DNA of 45,953 bases, from contig JAFURM010000045.1 of NCBI GenBank assembly GCA_017471925.1, positions 1-45,953 of the forward strand, written 5' to 3'. This stretch comes from Bacteroides sp. (lineage in GTDB: Bacteria > Bacteroidota > Bacteroidia > Bacteroidales > Bacteroidaceae). Below are positions 1 through 8,079 of the stretch, piece after piece. A model generated the notes under the pieces. That model was not told the DNA's origin and did not search any database. It saw only the letters and a program-made list of their open reading frames with translations. Each line of letters begins with the position of its first letter. Within the stretch, counting starts at the first letter, position 1. Position numbers and translations under genes: made by a program.

Positions 1-189
1 CAGTTCGGCAGTTTTGACATCAATGCCCTCGTATTGGGTGTTACCTATAAGGGAGTTGCATTCCCGCTTCTGTTCCGTCTGCTCCCTAAGCGTGGTAATT
101 CCAACACATTGGAGCGGAAGCAGATAATGGAAAGGTTCATCTTAAGATACTTGGGCATTTCTCTTAGGATGTTTTGCGATTTATCTTAA
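1..189 (+). pseudogene. IS4-type transposase, 3' remnant
   Basis: Frame 1 is open from the window edge to a TAA at 187-189. The first ~45 residues (containing DINALVLGVTYKGVAFPLLF and KRGNSNT) resemble the central part of IS4-like DDE transposases of Bacteroides, where a conserved Asp is followed by a 'KG(V)AFPL.F..L.K.GNSNT.ER' stretch. After about residue 46 the similarity ends and a short unrelated tail (RYLGISLRMFCDLS) runs into the repeat array at 138-225. The C-terminal half with the catalytic Glu is therefore missing and the copy is very probably inactive. The 5' part lies outside the window. Family assignment is from memory of the motif, not a search. Confidence 0.6.
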
Positions 190-225
190 GATAAACTGCC
201 AAGTATCCTAAGATAAATCGCCTGA
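138..225. repeat. Four tandem 22-bp units with palindromic core
   Basis: A 12-bp palindrome-like core (TATCTTAAGATA and variants) occurs at 138-149, 160-171, 182-193 and 204-215, each exactly 22 bp after the last. Core 3 is a perfect palindrome and the others differ at one to three positions. The 10-bp spacers are not conserved. The array overlaps the end of the transposase remnant and stops just before the tRNA-Pro terminator. Confidence 0.7.
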
Positions 226-228
226 AAA

Positions 229-268
229 TAGAAAGCATCAATAATCATCAGATTATCAATGCTTTCTA
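229..268 (-). terminator. Rho-independent terminator of tRNA-Pro
   Basis: Arms 229-246 and 251-268 pair over 18 bp with two adjacent mismatches, around the loop ATCA (247-250). Read on the minus strand the hairpin begins 4 nt after the tRNA 3' end and is followed by TATTTTC, a short T-rich tract. Confidence 0.65.
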
Positions 269-272
269 TCAG

Positions 273-347
273 TCGGGGTGACTGGATTCGAACCAGCGAC
301 CACACGCCCCCCAGACGCGTACTCTAACCGGGCTGAGCTACACCCCG
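273..347 (-). tRNA. tRNA-Pro (anticodon GGG)
   Basis: The minus strand folds as a complete 75-nt cloverleaf. It has a 7-bp acceptor stem (CGGGGTG/CACCCCG), D-stem GCTC/GAGT, anticodon stem CGCGT/GCGTG with loop CTGGGGG (anticodon GGG), a 5-nt variable loop, and T-arm GCTGG-TTCGAAT-CCAGT with discriminator A. CCA is not encoded. The 3' end faces the transposase remnant and repeat array, the usual geometry for elements that integrate at tRNA 3' ends, but no attachment duplication is visible. Confidence 0.95.
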
Positions 348-358
348 AATTGCGGTTG

Positions 359-366
359 CAAAGGTA
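359..366 (-). promoter_or_regulatory. -7 element for tRNA-Pro
   Basis: The minus strand reads TACCTTTG, fitting the Bacteroides -7 consensus TAnnTTTG, 11 nt upstream of the tRNA 5' end. No clear -33 TTTG was identified. Confidence 0.55.
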
Positions 367-486
367 CGGCTTATTTTGGAAATAGCAAGCGTTTGGCGAA
401 AATATTTTCAGGTAGGGGCGTTTTTTTTACCAGACCTGTACCTAAAACGCGCTTGGTATTCCCCTTTTGGTGCCAGTGTGCCCCGT

Positions 487-1548
487 TTACACCCCCATGC
501 ACTCGCGATAGAAGTCGAAAGCTTCGAAGATAGTGTCTCTGTCGGCCGTCTGATCCAGGCAGATTTGACCCACATCGCTGAGCAGGGTGAAGTTGATGAT
601 GCCGGCCTGGTTTTTCTTGTCGTGCTTCATCAGATCGTAGAGGGTGGGGTATTGCTGGCAGTTGAAGGCAAAGCTGCCGTAGTTCTCCTTGACAAACTGC
701 ACCACCTGGCGCATCACCTCGCGCGGGAAGCCGCTCTTTATATAAGATAGGTATAGCTCGCAGACCAATCCCCATGCCACGGCATAGCCATGCAGCACGG
801 GACGCTCCTGTGCAAGGGCCAGGCTCTCGAAAGCGTGGCCGAAGGTGTGACCCAGGTTCAGGGCCTTGCGGATGCCATGCTCCTTGGGGTCTTGCTCCAC
901 GATGTTCTCCTTGACCTGTACGGAGCGACCCACCAGTTCTTTCAGCAGGGCATAGTCTATCTGCTCCGTATCGAAGGCCAGCAACTCCTGCAGGTGTTGG
1001 GGCGTGCTGATGAGGCCGTGCTTCAGCATCTCGGCATAGCCGGAGAAGAAGTTGCGGTCGTCTAATGTACGCAGAAACTCGGTCTCAATCAATACACAGG
1101 CTGCAGGGGCGAAGTTGCCGATTTCGTTCTTCAGGCCGTTGAAGTTGATGCCGGTCTTTCCGCCCACGGCGGCATCGACCATGGAGAGCAGGGTGGTGGG
1201 GATGTTCAGGTAGTTGATGCCACGCTTGAAGGTGGCTGCGGCAAAGCCTCCCAGGTCGGTGACCATGCCTCCTCCCAGGTTGATGAGCAGAGAGTGACGG
1301 CTGGCTCCCCGTTGGCTCAGGACCATCCAGACGGAGGCAAGCGTGTCGAGTGTCTTGTGCACGTCTTCGGCACCGATGCTGATTTCTGTGGCATTGCGCA
1401 GGAGGGACACCTGTTGCAGGCGTGGCAGGCAGCAGGTGTGGGTGTGCTCATCGGTCAGGATGAATATGCGGTCGTGTTCGCACCTTTCTATAGCTTGTGC
1501 GAGGCTCTTTTCCAGGCCTTCGCAGAGGATGACTTCTTGCTTGCTCAT
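487..1548 (-). CDS. aroB: 3-dehydroquinate synthase
   Basis: Converts DAHP to 3-dehydroquinate, the second step of the shikimate pathway; cytosolic, NAD+ and divalent metal dependent. The 353-aa length is normal. Visible family signatures are the NAD-binding glycine run NLGGGMVTDLGG (about residues 90-101), the KRG...IPTTLLSMVDAAVGGKTG block with its active-site lysines, and the metal-binding NLGHTFGHAFES motif. Start ATG at 1548 lies about 25 nt inside a predicted -7 element (1574-1581, minus) and is divergent from the membrane-protein gene at 1639. It appears monocistronic. Confidence 0.97.
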   Translation of the reverse strand: MSKQEVILCEGLEKSLAQAIERCEHDRIFILTDEHTHTCCLPRLQQVSLLRNATEISIGAEDVHKTLDTLASVWMVLSQRGASRHSLLINLGGGMVTDLGGFAAATFKRGINYLNIPTTLLSMVDAAVGGKTGINFNGLKNEIGNFAPAACVLIETEFLRTLDDRNFFSGYAEMLKHGLISTPQHLQELLAFDTEQIDYALLKELVGRSVQVKENIVEQDPKEHGIRKALNLGHTFGHAFESLALAQERPVLHGYAVAWGLVCELYLSYIKSGFPREVMRQVVQFVKENYGSFAFNCQQYPTLYDLMKHDKKNQAGIINFTLLSDVGQICLDQTADRDTIFEAFDFYRECMGV

Positions 1549-1573
1549 GTGTATTTGTTTTTTTTAAACGTGG

Positions 1574-1581
1574 CAAAGATA
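1574..1581 (-). promoter_or_regulatory. -7 element for aroB
   Basis: The minus strand reads TATCTTTG, an exact TAnnTTTG match, about 25 nt upstream of the aroB ATG. It is back to back with the plus-strand element at 1602-1609. Confidence 0.6.
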
Positions 1582-1601
1582 CGTCATTCGCGGATAAATC
1601 C

Positions 1602-1609
1602 TATCTTTG
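1602..1609 (+). promoter_or_regulatory. -7 element for the 1639 membrane protein
   Basis: TATCTTTG, an exact TAnnTTTG match 29 nt before the ATG at 1639. Only 20 bp separate it from the divergent aroB element, so the two promoters overlap. Confidence 0.6.
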
Positions 1610-1638
1610 CGCCTTAAAATCTGAGAAATAATTTTGGA

Positions 1639-2052
1639 ATGAAAGCTTTATTGCCTGCTTTTTGCCGGCCGATGGGCTATGTCGTGATGGCCCTCGCCCT
1701 GTTTCTGCCCATGCTGTTGATGATGATGGGCCGTGTGACTGATGCTAATCTGCTCTTCTACAAGGAGTGCAGCAAGTTGTTGATGATGATTGGTGCCCTG
1801 ATGATTCTCTTTGCCCTGACCAAAGACGAGAGCCAGGAGACGGAGCGCATCCGCAATGCGGCCACGCGCAACGCCATCTTCCTGACTGTCTCCATCCTCT
1901 TTGTCAGCATGCTCTATCGGGTGGCCATAGGTGACATCATGAGCGTGGACACCTCCTCGTTTCTGATGTTTCTGGTTGTCAATGTACTTTGTCTGGAATT
2001 TGGTCTCAAAAAAGCGGCGGCTGAGCGACTGTTTCGGAAGAATGGTCGATAA
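1639..2052 (+). CDS. Small multi-pass membrane protein, unknown function
   Basis: 137 aa. Hydrophobicity suggests four membrane helices: about residues 12-31 (GYVVMALALFLPMLLMMM), 46-60, 76-95 and 105-120, with a charged linker (TKDESQETERIRNAATRN) between helices 2 and 3 and a basic C-terminus (RLFRKNGR). No catalytic motif or named domain was recognised. The gene has its own predicted promoter (1602-1609), so it need not be co-transcribed with the receptor gene 110 nt downstream. Most likely an inner-membrane protein of a family restricted to Bacteroidales; function not inferred. Confidence 0.8.
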   Translation: MKALLPAFCRPMGYVVMALALFLPMLLMMMGRVTDANLLFYKECSKLLMMIGALMILFALTKDESQETERIRNAATRNAIFLTVSILFVSMLYRVAIGDIMSVDTSSFLMFLVVNVLCLEFGLKKAAAERLFRKNGR

Positions 2053-2161
2053 AAGGCGGAAAACCGTGCGTGACGCATTAAACCTTTTCCGCTGACCGGC
2101 ATCAAATAGAGCACAGTGTAAAAAGACCTTGTTTTCATATTAAAAAAAGAAGAATAGACTA

Positions 2162-5092
2162 ATGATGAAAAGAACCCTTGGCATGTTGTTGCTGCTTGTG
2201 GCAACGATGACTGCCTTCTCACAAACAAAGAACATCGCCGTATCAGGACGGGTCATAGAAGACGAAACGAAAGAACCCGCTATCCAGGCCACCGTACGAC
2301 TCCTTGCTCTGCCCGATAGCACACAGGCTGCCGGAGCGGCCACACTGCTCAACGGCTATTTCACCCTGCCTAAGGTGAAGGCCGGGAAGTATGTATTGAA
2401 ACTCTCCTACATCGGATTCAAGGAGAAAACCATTCCCCTGACGCTGACCAACAAGACGCCCGAGCACCATGTGGGTACCCTGACATTGGAAAGCGATGCC
2501 GTGATGCTGGCCGAGGCTGTGGTGACGGCAGAAGTGGCACAGGTGCAGGTGAAGGAAGACACCCTGGTCTATAACTCTGCTGCCTACCGTACTCCTGAAG
2601 GTGCCATGCTGGAAGAACTGGTGAAGAAACTGCCGGGGGCCGAAATCGATGATGACGGCAACGTGAAAATCAACGGCAAGGACCTCTCCAAGATTATGGT
2701 CAACGGCAAGGAATTCTTTGGCGGCGACGTGAAGACCGGCCTCAAGAACCTGCCCGTGGACATGATTGACAAACTGAAGACCTATGACAAGAAGAGCGAC
2801 GAGGCCCGCATCACCGGCATTGACGACGGTGAAGAGGAGACGGTGCTGGACCTCACCGTGAAGAAGGGCATGAACAAGGGCGTGTTCGGCAACTTCAACG
2901 TTGCAGCCGGTACGGAAGACCGCTACTCGGCTAACGGCAACGTCAGCTACTTCAATGACAATACGCAGGTGACCATCATCGGCGGAGCCAACAACGTGAA
3001 CGACCAGGGATTTTCCGGTGGTGGCGGTGGCCCGCGCTGGAGACGCAACAACGGTCTGACGGCCACCAAGACCCTTGGCGTGAACTTTGCCACAGAGACT
3101 CCGAAGTTAGAGATGGGCGGTAGTGCACGCTACAATTACCGTGACAATGACGTCATCAGCACGGGGTCTGTGGAGAACTTCCTGACCAACGGAAACTCCT
3201 ATTCCAATTCCAACTCCGTGAGCGGTAGCCGCAACGTGGACTTCAATGCCGACTTCCGCTTGGAGTGGAAGCCCGACACCATGACCACCATCCTGTTCCG
3301 CCCCAACTTCTCCTATGGTGACACCCGCAGTTCCTCGGCTTCCGAGTCGGCCACTTTCAGCTCCGACCCTTATGCCATCGTGTCCAACCCCAATGACTAC
3401 CTGAAGCTGACCGACCTGACCCGTACCATGCTGTTGGGAGCCGATGACGAAGATGATAGCGACCCCCTGAAAGACATCCGTGTGAACACCAGCAACAGCC
3501 GCTCACTCAGCGAGGGCAACTCCCTCTCTTTCAATGCCCGCATGATGGTGAACCGCAAACTCAGCTCCACCGGACGCAACATCTCGATACGCGGTAACTT
3601 CAGCTATGGCGATAGCGACAGCGAGCAGTACAGCTACACCGATACCCGTTACTATCAGAGCGAGATGCCCAACAGCGACATCCGCCGCTACATCACCACA
3701 CCGACCAACAACTACAGCTACAGCGTGCGCCTGATGTACAGCGAACCCATCGCCAGAGCCACCTTCCTGCAGTTCAGCTATCAGTTCCAACATAAGTATA
3801 GCGAGAGCGACAAGAGCACCTACGACCTCTCCGGCCTGGGATGGGAGTGGGGAGAACAACTGCCCGGTGGCTACCAGCAGGCCAAGGACGAGGACCAGAG
3901 CAAGTATGCCGAATACAACTACTACAATCATGACGCGACCGTTGCCCTGCGCTTCATCCGCACCAAGTGGCAACTGAGCACGGGACTCTCCTTCCAACCC
4001 CAGAACACCAAGCTCTCTTACGAAAAGGGCGGCTATAGGATAGACACTACACGCAACGTCTTCAACTTTGCACCCAATGTGGAACTGCGCATCCGCTTCT
4101 CCAAGCTGAGCCGATTAGACCTGCGCTACCGTGGACGAAGCAGCCAACCCAGTATGGAGAACTTGCTTCCCATCACCGATGACTCCAATCCGCTGAACAT
4201 TCGCACGGGTAATCCGGGCCTGAAACCCTCGTTCAGCCACAATATGGATGCCTTCTACAATACGTATAATGCCGAACTGCAGCGTGGCATCATGACCCAC
4301 CTGCGCTTCAGCCTGACGCAGAACAGCATCAGCAACAAGCGTGAATATGACGCCAGCACCGGTGGATGGAAGACCATGCCCGAGAACATCAACGGCAACT
4401 GGAACATGTTCGGTATGTTCGGTTTCAACACCGCCCTGCCCAACAAGAAGTACACCGTCAACTCCTTCTCCAACTTCTATTATGGCCACAATGTGGGGTA
4501 CCTCGTGTCGGGCAATGGAGCCGATGCCGTTGTGCAGAAGAACACCACCACCAACCTGAACCTGGGCGAGCGTGTCAGGGCCGCCTATCGCAACGACTGG
4601 TTGGAAGTGGGACTGGACGGCAGTTTCTCCTACTCTTGGGAGAAGGACAAACTGCAGTCGGAGAACAACCAGAACCCCTACACCTTCTCCTACGGTGGAA
4701 GTGTGCAGGTGATGGCTCCCTGGAGCATGACGCTCACCACCAACATCTCCAACCAGGCACGCCGCGGCTATACCGACAGCAGCATGAACCGCAACGAGGT
4801 CATCTGGAATGCCCAGCTCTCCCAAACCTTCCTGAAGGGTAACGGCACGCTGAGCTTTGAAATGTATGACATCCTGAAGCAGCAGAGCAACATCACCCGC
4901 TCGCTGACGGCCAGCGGACGTTCGGTCTATCAGTATAACGGTGTGAACAGCTACTGCATGTTGCGCTTCACCTATCGCCTGAACATCTTCGGCAGCAAGG
5001 AGGCCCGCGAGAAGATGAACAGCCGTCGCATGAACTTCGGCCCTGGTGGTCCCGGAGGTCCCGGTGGCCCCGGTGGACGCAGACCGTTCTAA
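2162..5092 (+). CDS. TonB-dependent-receptor-like outer membrane beta-barrel protein
   Basis: 976 aa. Signal peptide about residues 1-21 (MMKRTLGMLLLLVATMTAFSQ). A carboxypeptidase-regulatory-like beta-sandwich follows (about 25-110; SGRVIEDETKEPAIQATVRL ... GYFTLPKVKAGKYVL). Next is a plug-like segment (about 125-240; LEELVKKLPGAEIDDDGNVKINGKDL) and a long aromatic-alternating barrel, the layout of the Bacteroidetes 'outer membrane beta-barrel family' of TonB-linked proteins. The C-terminus carries a Gly/Pro tail with four GGP-type repeats (PGGPGGPGGPGG) before RRPF, so it does not end in a canonical barrel strand. There is no adjacent SusD-like lipoprotein, sigma factor or anti-sigma gene, so the substrate cannot be inferred. 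ATGATG gives two possible starts one codon apart. Confidence 0.88.
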   Translation: MMKRTLGMLLLLVATMTAFSQTKNIAVSGRVIEDETKEPAIQATVRLLALPDSTQAAGAATLLNGYFTLPKVKAGKYVLKLSYIGFKEKTIPLTLTNKTPEHHVGTLTLESDAVMLAEAVVTAEVAQVQVKEDTLVYNSAAYRTPEGAMLEELVKKLPGAEIDDDGNVKINGKDLSKIMVNGKEFFGGDVKTGLKNLPVDMIDKLKTYDKKSDEARITGIDDGEEETVLDLTVKKGMNKGVFGNFNVAAGTEDRYSANGNVSYFNDNTQVTIIGGANNVNDQGFSGGGGGPRWRRNNGLTATKTLGVNFATETPKLEMGGSARYNYRDNDVISTGSVENFLTNGNSYSNSNSVSGSRNVDFNADFRLEWKPDTMTTILFRPNFSYGDTRSSSASESATFSSDPYAIVSNPNDYLKLTDLTRTMLLGADDEDDSDPLKDIRVNTSNSRSLSEGNSLSFNARMMVNRKLSSTGRNISIRGNFSYGDSDSEQYSYTDTRYYQSEMPNSDIRRYITTPTNNYSYSVRLMYSEPIARATFLQFSYQFQHKYSESDKSTYDLSGLGWEWGEQLPGGYQQAKDEDQSKYAEYNYYNHDATVALRFIRTKWQLSTGLSFQPQNTKLSYEKGGYRIDTTRNVFNFAPNVELRIRFSKLSRLDLRYRGRSSQPSMENLLPITDDSNPLNIRTGNPGLKPSFSHNMDAFYNTYNAELQRGIMTHLRFSLTQNSISNKREYDASTGGWKTMPENINGNWNMFGMFGFNTALPNKKYTVNSFSNFYYGHNVGYLVSGNGADAVVQKNTTTNLNLGERVRAAYRNDWLEVGLDGSFSYSWEKDKLQSENNQNPYTFSYGGSVQVMAPWSMTLTTNISNQARRGYTDSSMNRNEVIWNAQLSQTFLKGNGTLSFEMYDILKQQSNITRSLTASGRSVYQYNGVNSYCMLRFTYRLNIFGSKEAREKMNSRRMNFGPGGPGGPGGPGGRRPF

Positions 5093-5124
5093 ACTGTGAT
5101 AGTTGACAGTTGATAATTGATAAT

Positions 5125-5204
5125 TTTTAGGCACGGATGACACGGATTTAAACACGGATTTCTCCTATGAAATCCTATGCGAATCCGTGTCATCCGTGTT
5201 TCTG
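5125..5204. repeat. Dispersed inverted-repeat element, copy 1
   Basis: The 17-mer CACGGATGACACGGATT at 5132-5148 recurs inverted at 5182-5198, giving a long hairpin with about 33 bp between the arms and an extra partial direct copy (ACACGGATTT) inside. It sits 3' of the receptor gene. The same arm sequence forms the element at 10776-10876. Confidence 0.75.
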
Positions 5205-5295
5205 TACAGTAGGTAATCGCCGCCTTTCACTACCTTCCCTCTAAAGAAAAATCTTTTTCATTATTCTGCCGGTGTGAAATCTCGCTGATTTTATC

Positions 5296-5303
5296 TACAT
5301 TTG
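5296..5303 (+). promoter_or_regulatory. -7 element for cardiolipin synthase
   Basis: TACATTTG fits TAnnTTTG. Transcription would begin near 5309-5311. That is on or after the first ATG (5309), which favours the second ATG (5327) as the translation start. Confidence 0.5.
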
Positions 5304-5326
5304 CCACCATGATAGAGTGGCCCGTC

Positions 5327-6748
5327 ATGGCGAATGAAATTGCGGCACTGACGTTCAACATCCTCTACTTCGGTGCCATCATCGGAACCATTGTCATCAT
5401 CGTGCTTGACAATCGGAATCCGGTGAAGACCATTGCGTGGATATTGGTACTGGCCTTCCTGCCTATCGTGGGCTTGATTTTCTACTTCTTTTTCGGCCAG
5501 GACAAACGGCGGGTGCGCATCATTGGCAAGAAGAGCTACAATCGCCTGCTGAAAAAACCCATGGCCGAATACCTGGCGCAGGAGTCCGGTGAACTGCCCC
5601 CTCATTACCATCGTCTCATCTCTCTTTTCAGAAATACCGTTCAGGCTTTCCCCTTCGACGGCAATCGGGTGCAACCCTATATGACAGGATATGCCATGCT
5701 GCAATCCCTGCTGCGCGAGCTGCAGCAGGCCACCCGTCACATTCACATGGAGTTCTACATCTTTGAGGACGATGCCGTGGGACGCATGGTGCGCGATGTG
5801 CTGATGGAGAAGGCGCGTGCCGGTGTGGAGGTGCGCGTCATTTACGATGATGTGGGCTGTTGGCATGTGCCCGGTCGCTTCTTTGAGGAGATGCGTGAGG
5901 CCGGCGTGGAGACACGTCCTTTCCTGAAGGTGCTCTTCCCTCTCTTCACCAGCAGTGTGAACTACCGCAACCACCGCAAGATGGTGGTGATAGACGGCCG
6001 GATAGGCTTCGTCGGAGGCATGAATCTGGCCGAACGCTACCTGCGTGGCGTGTCGTGGGGCACTTGGCGCGACACACATTTCCTGATAGAGGGCAGGGCA
6101 GTGCATGGCTTGCAGACCGTCTTCCTGCTCGACTGGTATTTCGTGGACCGCACACTCATCACCTCGGCCCGCTATTTCCCGCGCATAGAGAGTTGTGGCA
6201 ACAGTCTGGTGCAGGTGGTGACGAGCGAACCGATAGGTCCCTGGAAGGAAATCATGCAGGGACTGGTGCTGGCCATCAGCAGTGCGCGGAAGTACTTCTA
6301 CATACAGACCCCTTACTTCCTGCCCACCGAGTCCGTGATGAATGCCATGCAGGCTGCAGCCTTGGCCGGTGTGGATGTGCGTCTGATGCTACCCATGCGT
6401 ACCGACAGCCGTCTGACCCACCTGGGCTCCTGCTCCTACATCAGCGACACCCTTCAGGCCGGGGTCAAGGTCTACTTCTATAAAAAGGGATTCCTGCATT
6501 CCAAACTGATGGTCTCCGACGACGAACTATCCTCTGTAGGCTCCACCAACCTGGATTTCCGCAGCTTTGAACACAACTTTGAAGTGAATGCTTTTGTCTA
6601 TGATGCCGATGTGGCCCGCCGCATGCGTGAGGTCTTCCTGCAAGACCAGCGCGACTGCATACAGGTCTTCCCCAAGAACTGGGTGAAGCGTCCCTGGTAC
6701 TGGAAGGTGGCCGAGAGCATTGTGCGTCTCATGGCTCCGTTGCTGTAA
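5327..6748 (+). CDS. cls: Cardiolipin synthase (phospholipase D family)
   Basis: Condenses two phosphatidylglycerol molecules (or PG with another lipid) into cardiolipin at the inner membrane. Numbering from the upstream ATG at 5309: two N-terminal membrane helices (about 15-33 and 42-62), then two PLD domains with complete HKD motifs, NHRKMVVIDG (H222, K224, D229) and HSKLMVSDD (H397, K399, D404), each followed by the usual G-G/S-x-N stretch (GGMN, GSTN). 473 aa from the start used here, 479 from 5309. The second ATG is preferred because a consensus -7 element at 5296-5303 would make the first ATG the transcript's 5' end. Its 3' end faces rsmD with 24 bp between them. Confidence 0.93.
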   Translation: MANEIAALTFNILYFGAIIGTIVIIVLDNRNPVKTIAWILVLAFLPIVGLIFYFFFGQDKRRVRIIGKKSYNRLLKKPMAEYLAQESGELPPHYHRLISLFRNTVQAFPFDGNRVQPYMTGYAMLQSLLRELQQATRHIHMEFYIFEDDAVGRMVRDVLMEKARAGVEVRVIYDDVGCWHVPGRFFEEMREAGVETRPFLKVLFPLFTSSVNYRNHRKMVVIDGRIGFVGGMNLAERYLRGVSWGTWRDTHFLIEGRAVHGLQTVFLLDWYFVDRTLITSARYFPRIESCGNSLVQVVTSEPIGPWKEIMQGLVLAISSARKYFYIQTPYFLPTESVMNAMQAAALAGVDVRLMLPMRTDSRLTHLGSCSYISDTLQAGVKVYFYKKGFLHSKLMVSDDELSSVGSTNLDFRSFEHNFEVNAFVYDADVARRMREVFLQDQRDCIQVFPKNWVKRPWYWKVAESIVRLMAPLL

Positions 6749-6772
6749 GAATAAAAAATAAGAGAGGTGCGA

Positions 6773-7306
6773 TTAGCGGAAAAACGAGAAATTCACGCTG
6801 CCATAGACCCTGCGCTCCACGAAGTGGGGATGCTGCTCAAAACTGTTCTGCTTGCCATGCTCCAGCACGAAGAGACCCTCCTCCTTCAGCAGGTTATTGG
6901 CGAAGATGAGGTCAGGGATGCTCTCCAACTCCTTCAGTTCATAGGGCGGGTCGGCAAAGATGAAGTCGAAGCGTGAGCGGCTGTCGCGCAGAAACTTGAA
7001 CACATCGCCACGTATGGGCAGGCACTTGTCGGTCTTCACCTCCTGCATCACCTTGCAGATGAAGGCGTGATGGTCGCGGTCTTTCTCCACGCTGACCACC
7101 TGGTCGCATCCGCGCGACACCAGCTCGATGCTGATGCTTCCCGTGCCGGCAAAGAGGTCGAGTGCATGGATGCCCTCCTCAAAGTCTATGTAGTTGGAGA
7201 GTACGTTGAAGAGGTTCTCCTTGGCAAAGTCCGTGGTGGGGCGTGCCTTGAAGGTGCGTGGCACGTCGAAACGCCTTCTTTTGTATATTCCGCTGATTAC
7301 TCGCAT
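6773..7306 (-). CDS. rsmD: 16S rRNA (guanine(966)-N(2))-methyltransferase
   Basis: SAM-dependent N2 methylation of G966 of 16S rRNA in the 30S subunit. 177 aa, typical length. Visible features are the N-terminal MRVISGIYKRRRFDVP (family start RVI.G..rgr.l..P), the PTTDFAKENLFNVL segment, the SAM-binding loop ALDLFAGTGSISIELVSRG, and the catalytic DPPY (FADPPYEL). Its start overlaps the end of the DUF3822 gene by 10 nt, implying translational coupling. Confidence 0.95.
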   Translation of the reverse strand: MRVISGIYKRRRFDVPRTFKARPTTDFAKENLFNVLSNYIDFEEGIHALDLFAGTGSISIELVSRGCDQVVSVEKDRDHHAFICKVMQEVKTDKCLPIRGDVFKFLRDSRSRFDFIFADPPYELKELESIPDLIFANNLLKEEGLFVLEHGKQNSFEQHPHFVERRVYGSVNFSFFR

Positions 7307-8058
7307 TGGATGATGGCTTGTAGGTCTAGATTGGTGGCGGGGTTCATGACGAACACCTGCCTGATGAATTTTCTCAGTTCGGCAAGCAACTGCTCCTTGT
7401 CGGCCAGGTGCCCGGTCAGGTGAAGTTCGTCGCGCTCCTGCTCAAAGCCCAGTTGCTTCCATATATATAATAGGTAATAGAGACGGTCGTCCGTATTGGT
7501 GCAGGCATAGGTGTTGGCCAGCAGCAACTGTCCGCGCTCGAAACTGTAGATGCCGATGCTCTCCTTGCTGATGCAGGCATACATCTTGCGGTTGTTGCCC
7601 AACCGGCTTTTGATGGCAAGATATTCAATGAGGGGAGTGGCCTGGGCATAGAAGTTGGCCTGGGGGAAATGTTCTTTCAGGAGGGTATGGGCACTCTTGT
7701 CCATGCCGAAGAGTACGACCACGTTGTTCTTGTGCAGGATGTTGTATTGCACCAGTTCGTTGTCGCGTTTCGGATGGTTGTAATGGAAAAGCTGTTCCGC
7801 CTGCTCGTCTTCAAAATGTTCTAAGGGGAGGTAGGTGACCCTCTTGTCGGCTATCAGGACATTCACCCGCCGATAGGGGGCGGCCAGCCATTCTATCTCG
7901 TTGATGGCCTGCTTCAGGTTGGCCGTCAGTGAGAGTGATTCGTCCACCGTATAGTCGTGTACAGTGGTTCCTCCGCCATTCAGAGGGTTGAAGACAGAAA
8001 AAGAAAATCCATCCGCACTGAGGCGGATGGATAGTGTATATTGCTCCGATAAACTCAT
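7297..8058 (-). CDS. DUF3822 family protein
   Basis: 253 aa, no signal peptide, so probably cytosolic. The sequence (MSLSEQYTLSIRLSADGFSF start, central HTLLKEHFPQANFYAQATPL, C-terminal LTGHLADKEQLLAELRKFIRQVF) fits the Bacteroidetes DUF3822 family, which has an actin-like ATPase-fold appearance but no established function. It directly precedes rsmD with a 10-nt overlap, a pairing I recall as frequent in Bacteroidales. A role linked to rRNA modification is inference from context only. Confidence 0.85.
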   Translation of the reverse strand: MSLSEQYTLSIRLSADGFSFSVFNPLNGGGTTVHDYTVDESLSLTANLKQAINEIEWLAAPYRRVNVLIADKRVTYLPLEHFEDEQAEQLFHYNHPKRDNELVQYNILHKNNVVVLFGMDKSAHTLLKEHFPQANFYAQATPLIEYLAIKSRLGNNRKMYACISKESIGIYSFERGQLLLANTYACTNTDDRLYYLLYIWKQLGFEQERDELHLTGHLADKEQLLAELRKFIRQVFVMNPATNLDLQAIIQCE

Positions 8059-8079
8059 TGACTTATCGACTCTTTCGGC

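Noticed and set aside
138-225. CRISPR array
   Set aside because: The 22-bp period leaves only about 10 bp of spacer, the cores vary, and there are no cas genes; the same holds for 34494-34603.
4115-5155. Long minus-strand open frame (346 codons) across the TonB receptor gene
   Set aside because: It is antisense to a full-length, well-supported receptor; the composition (Val/Gly/His runs) is typical of an antisense frame in GC-rich codons.
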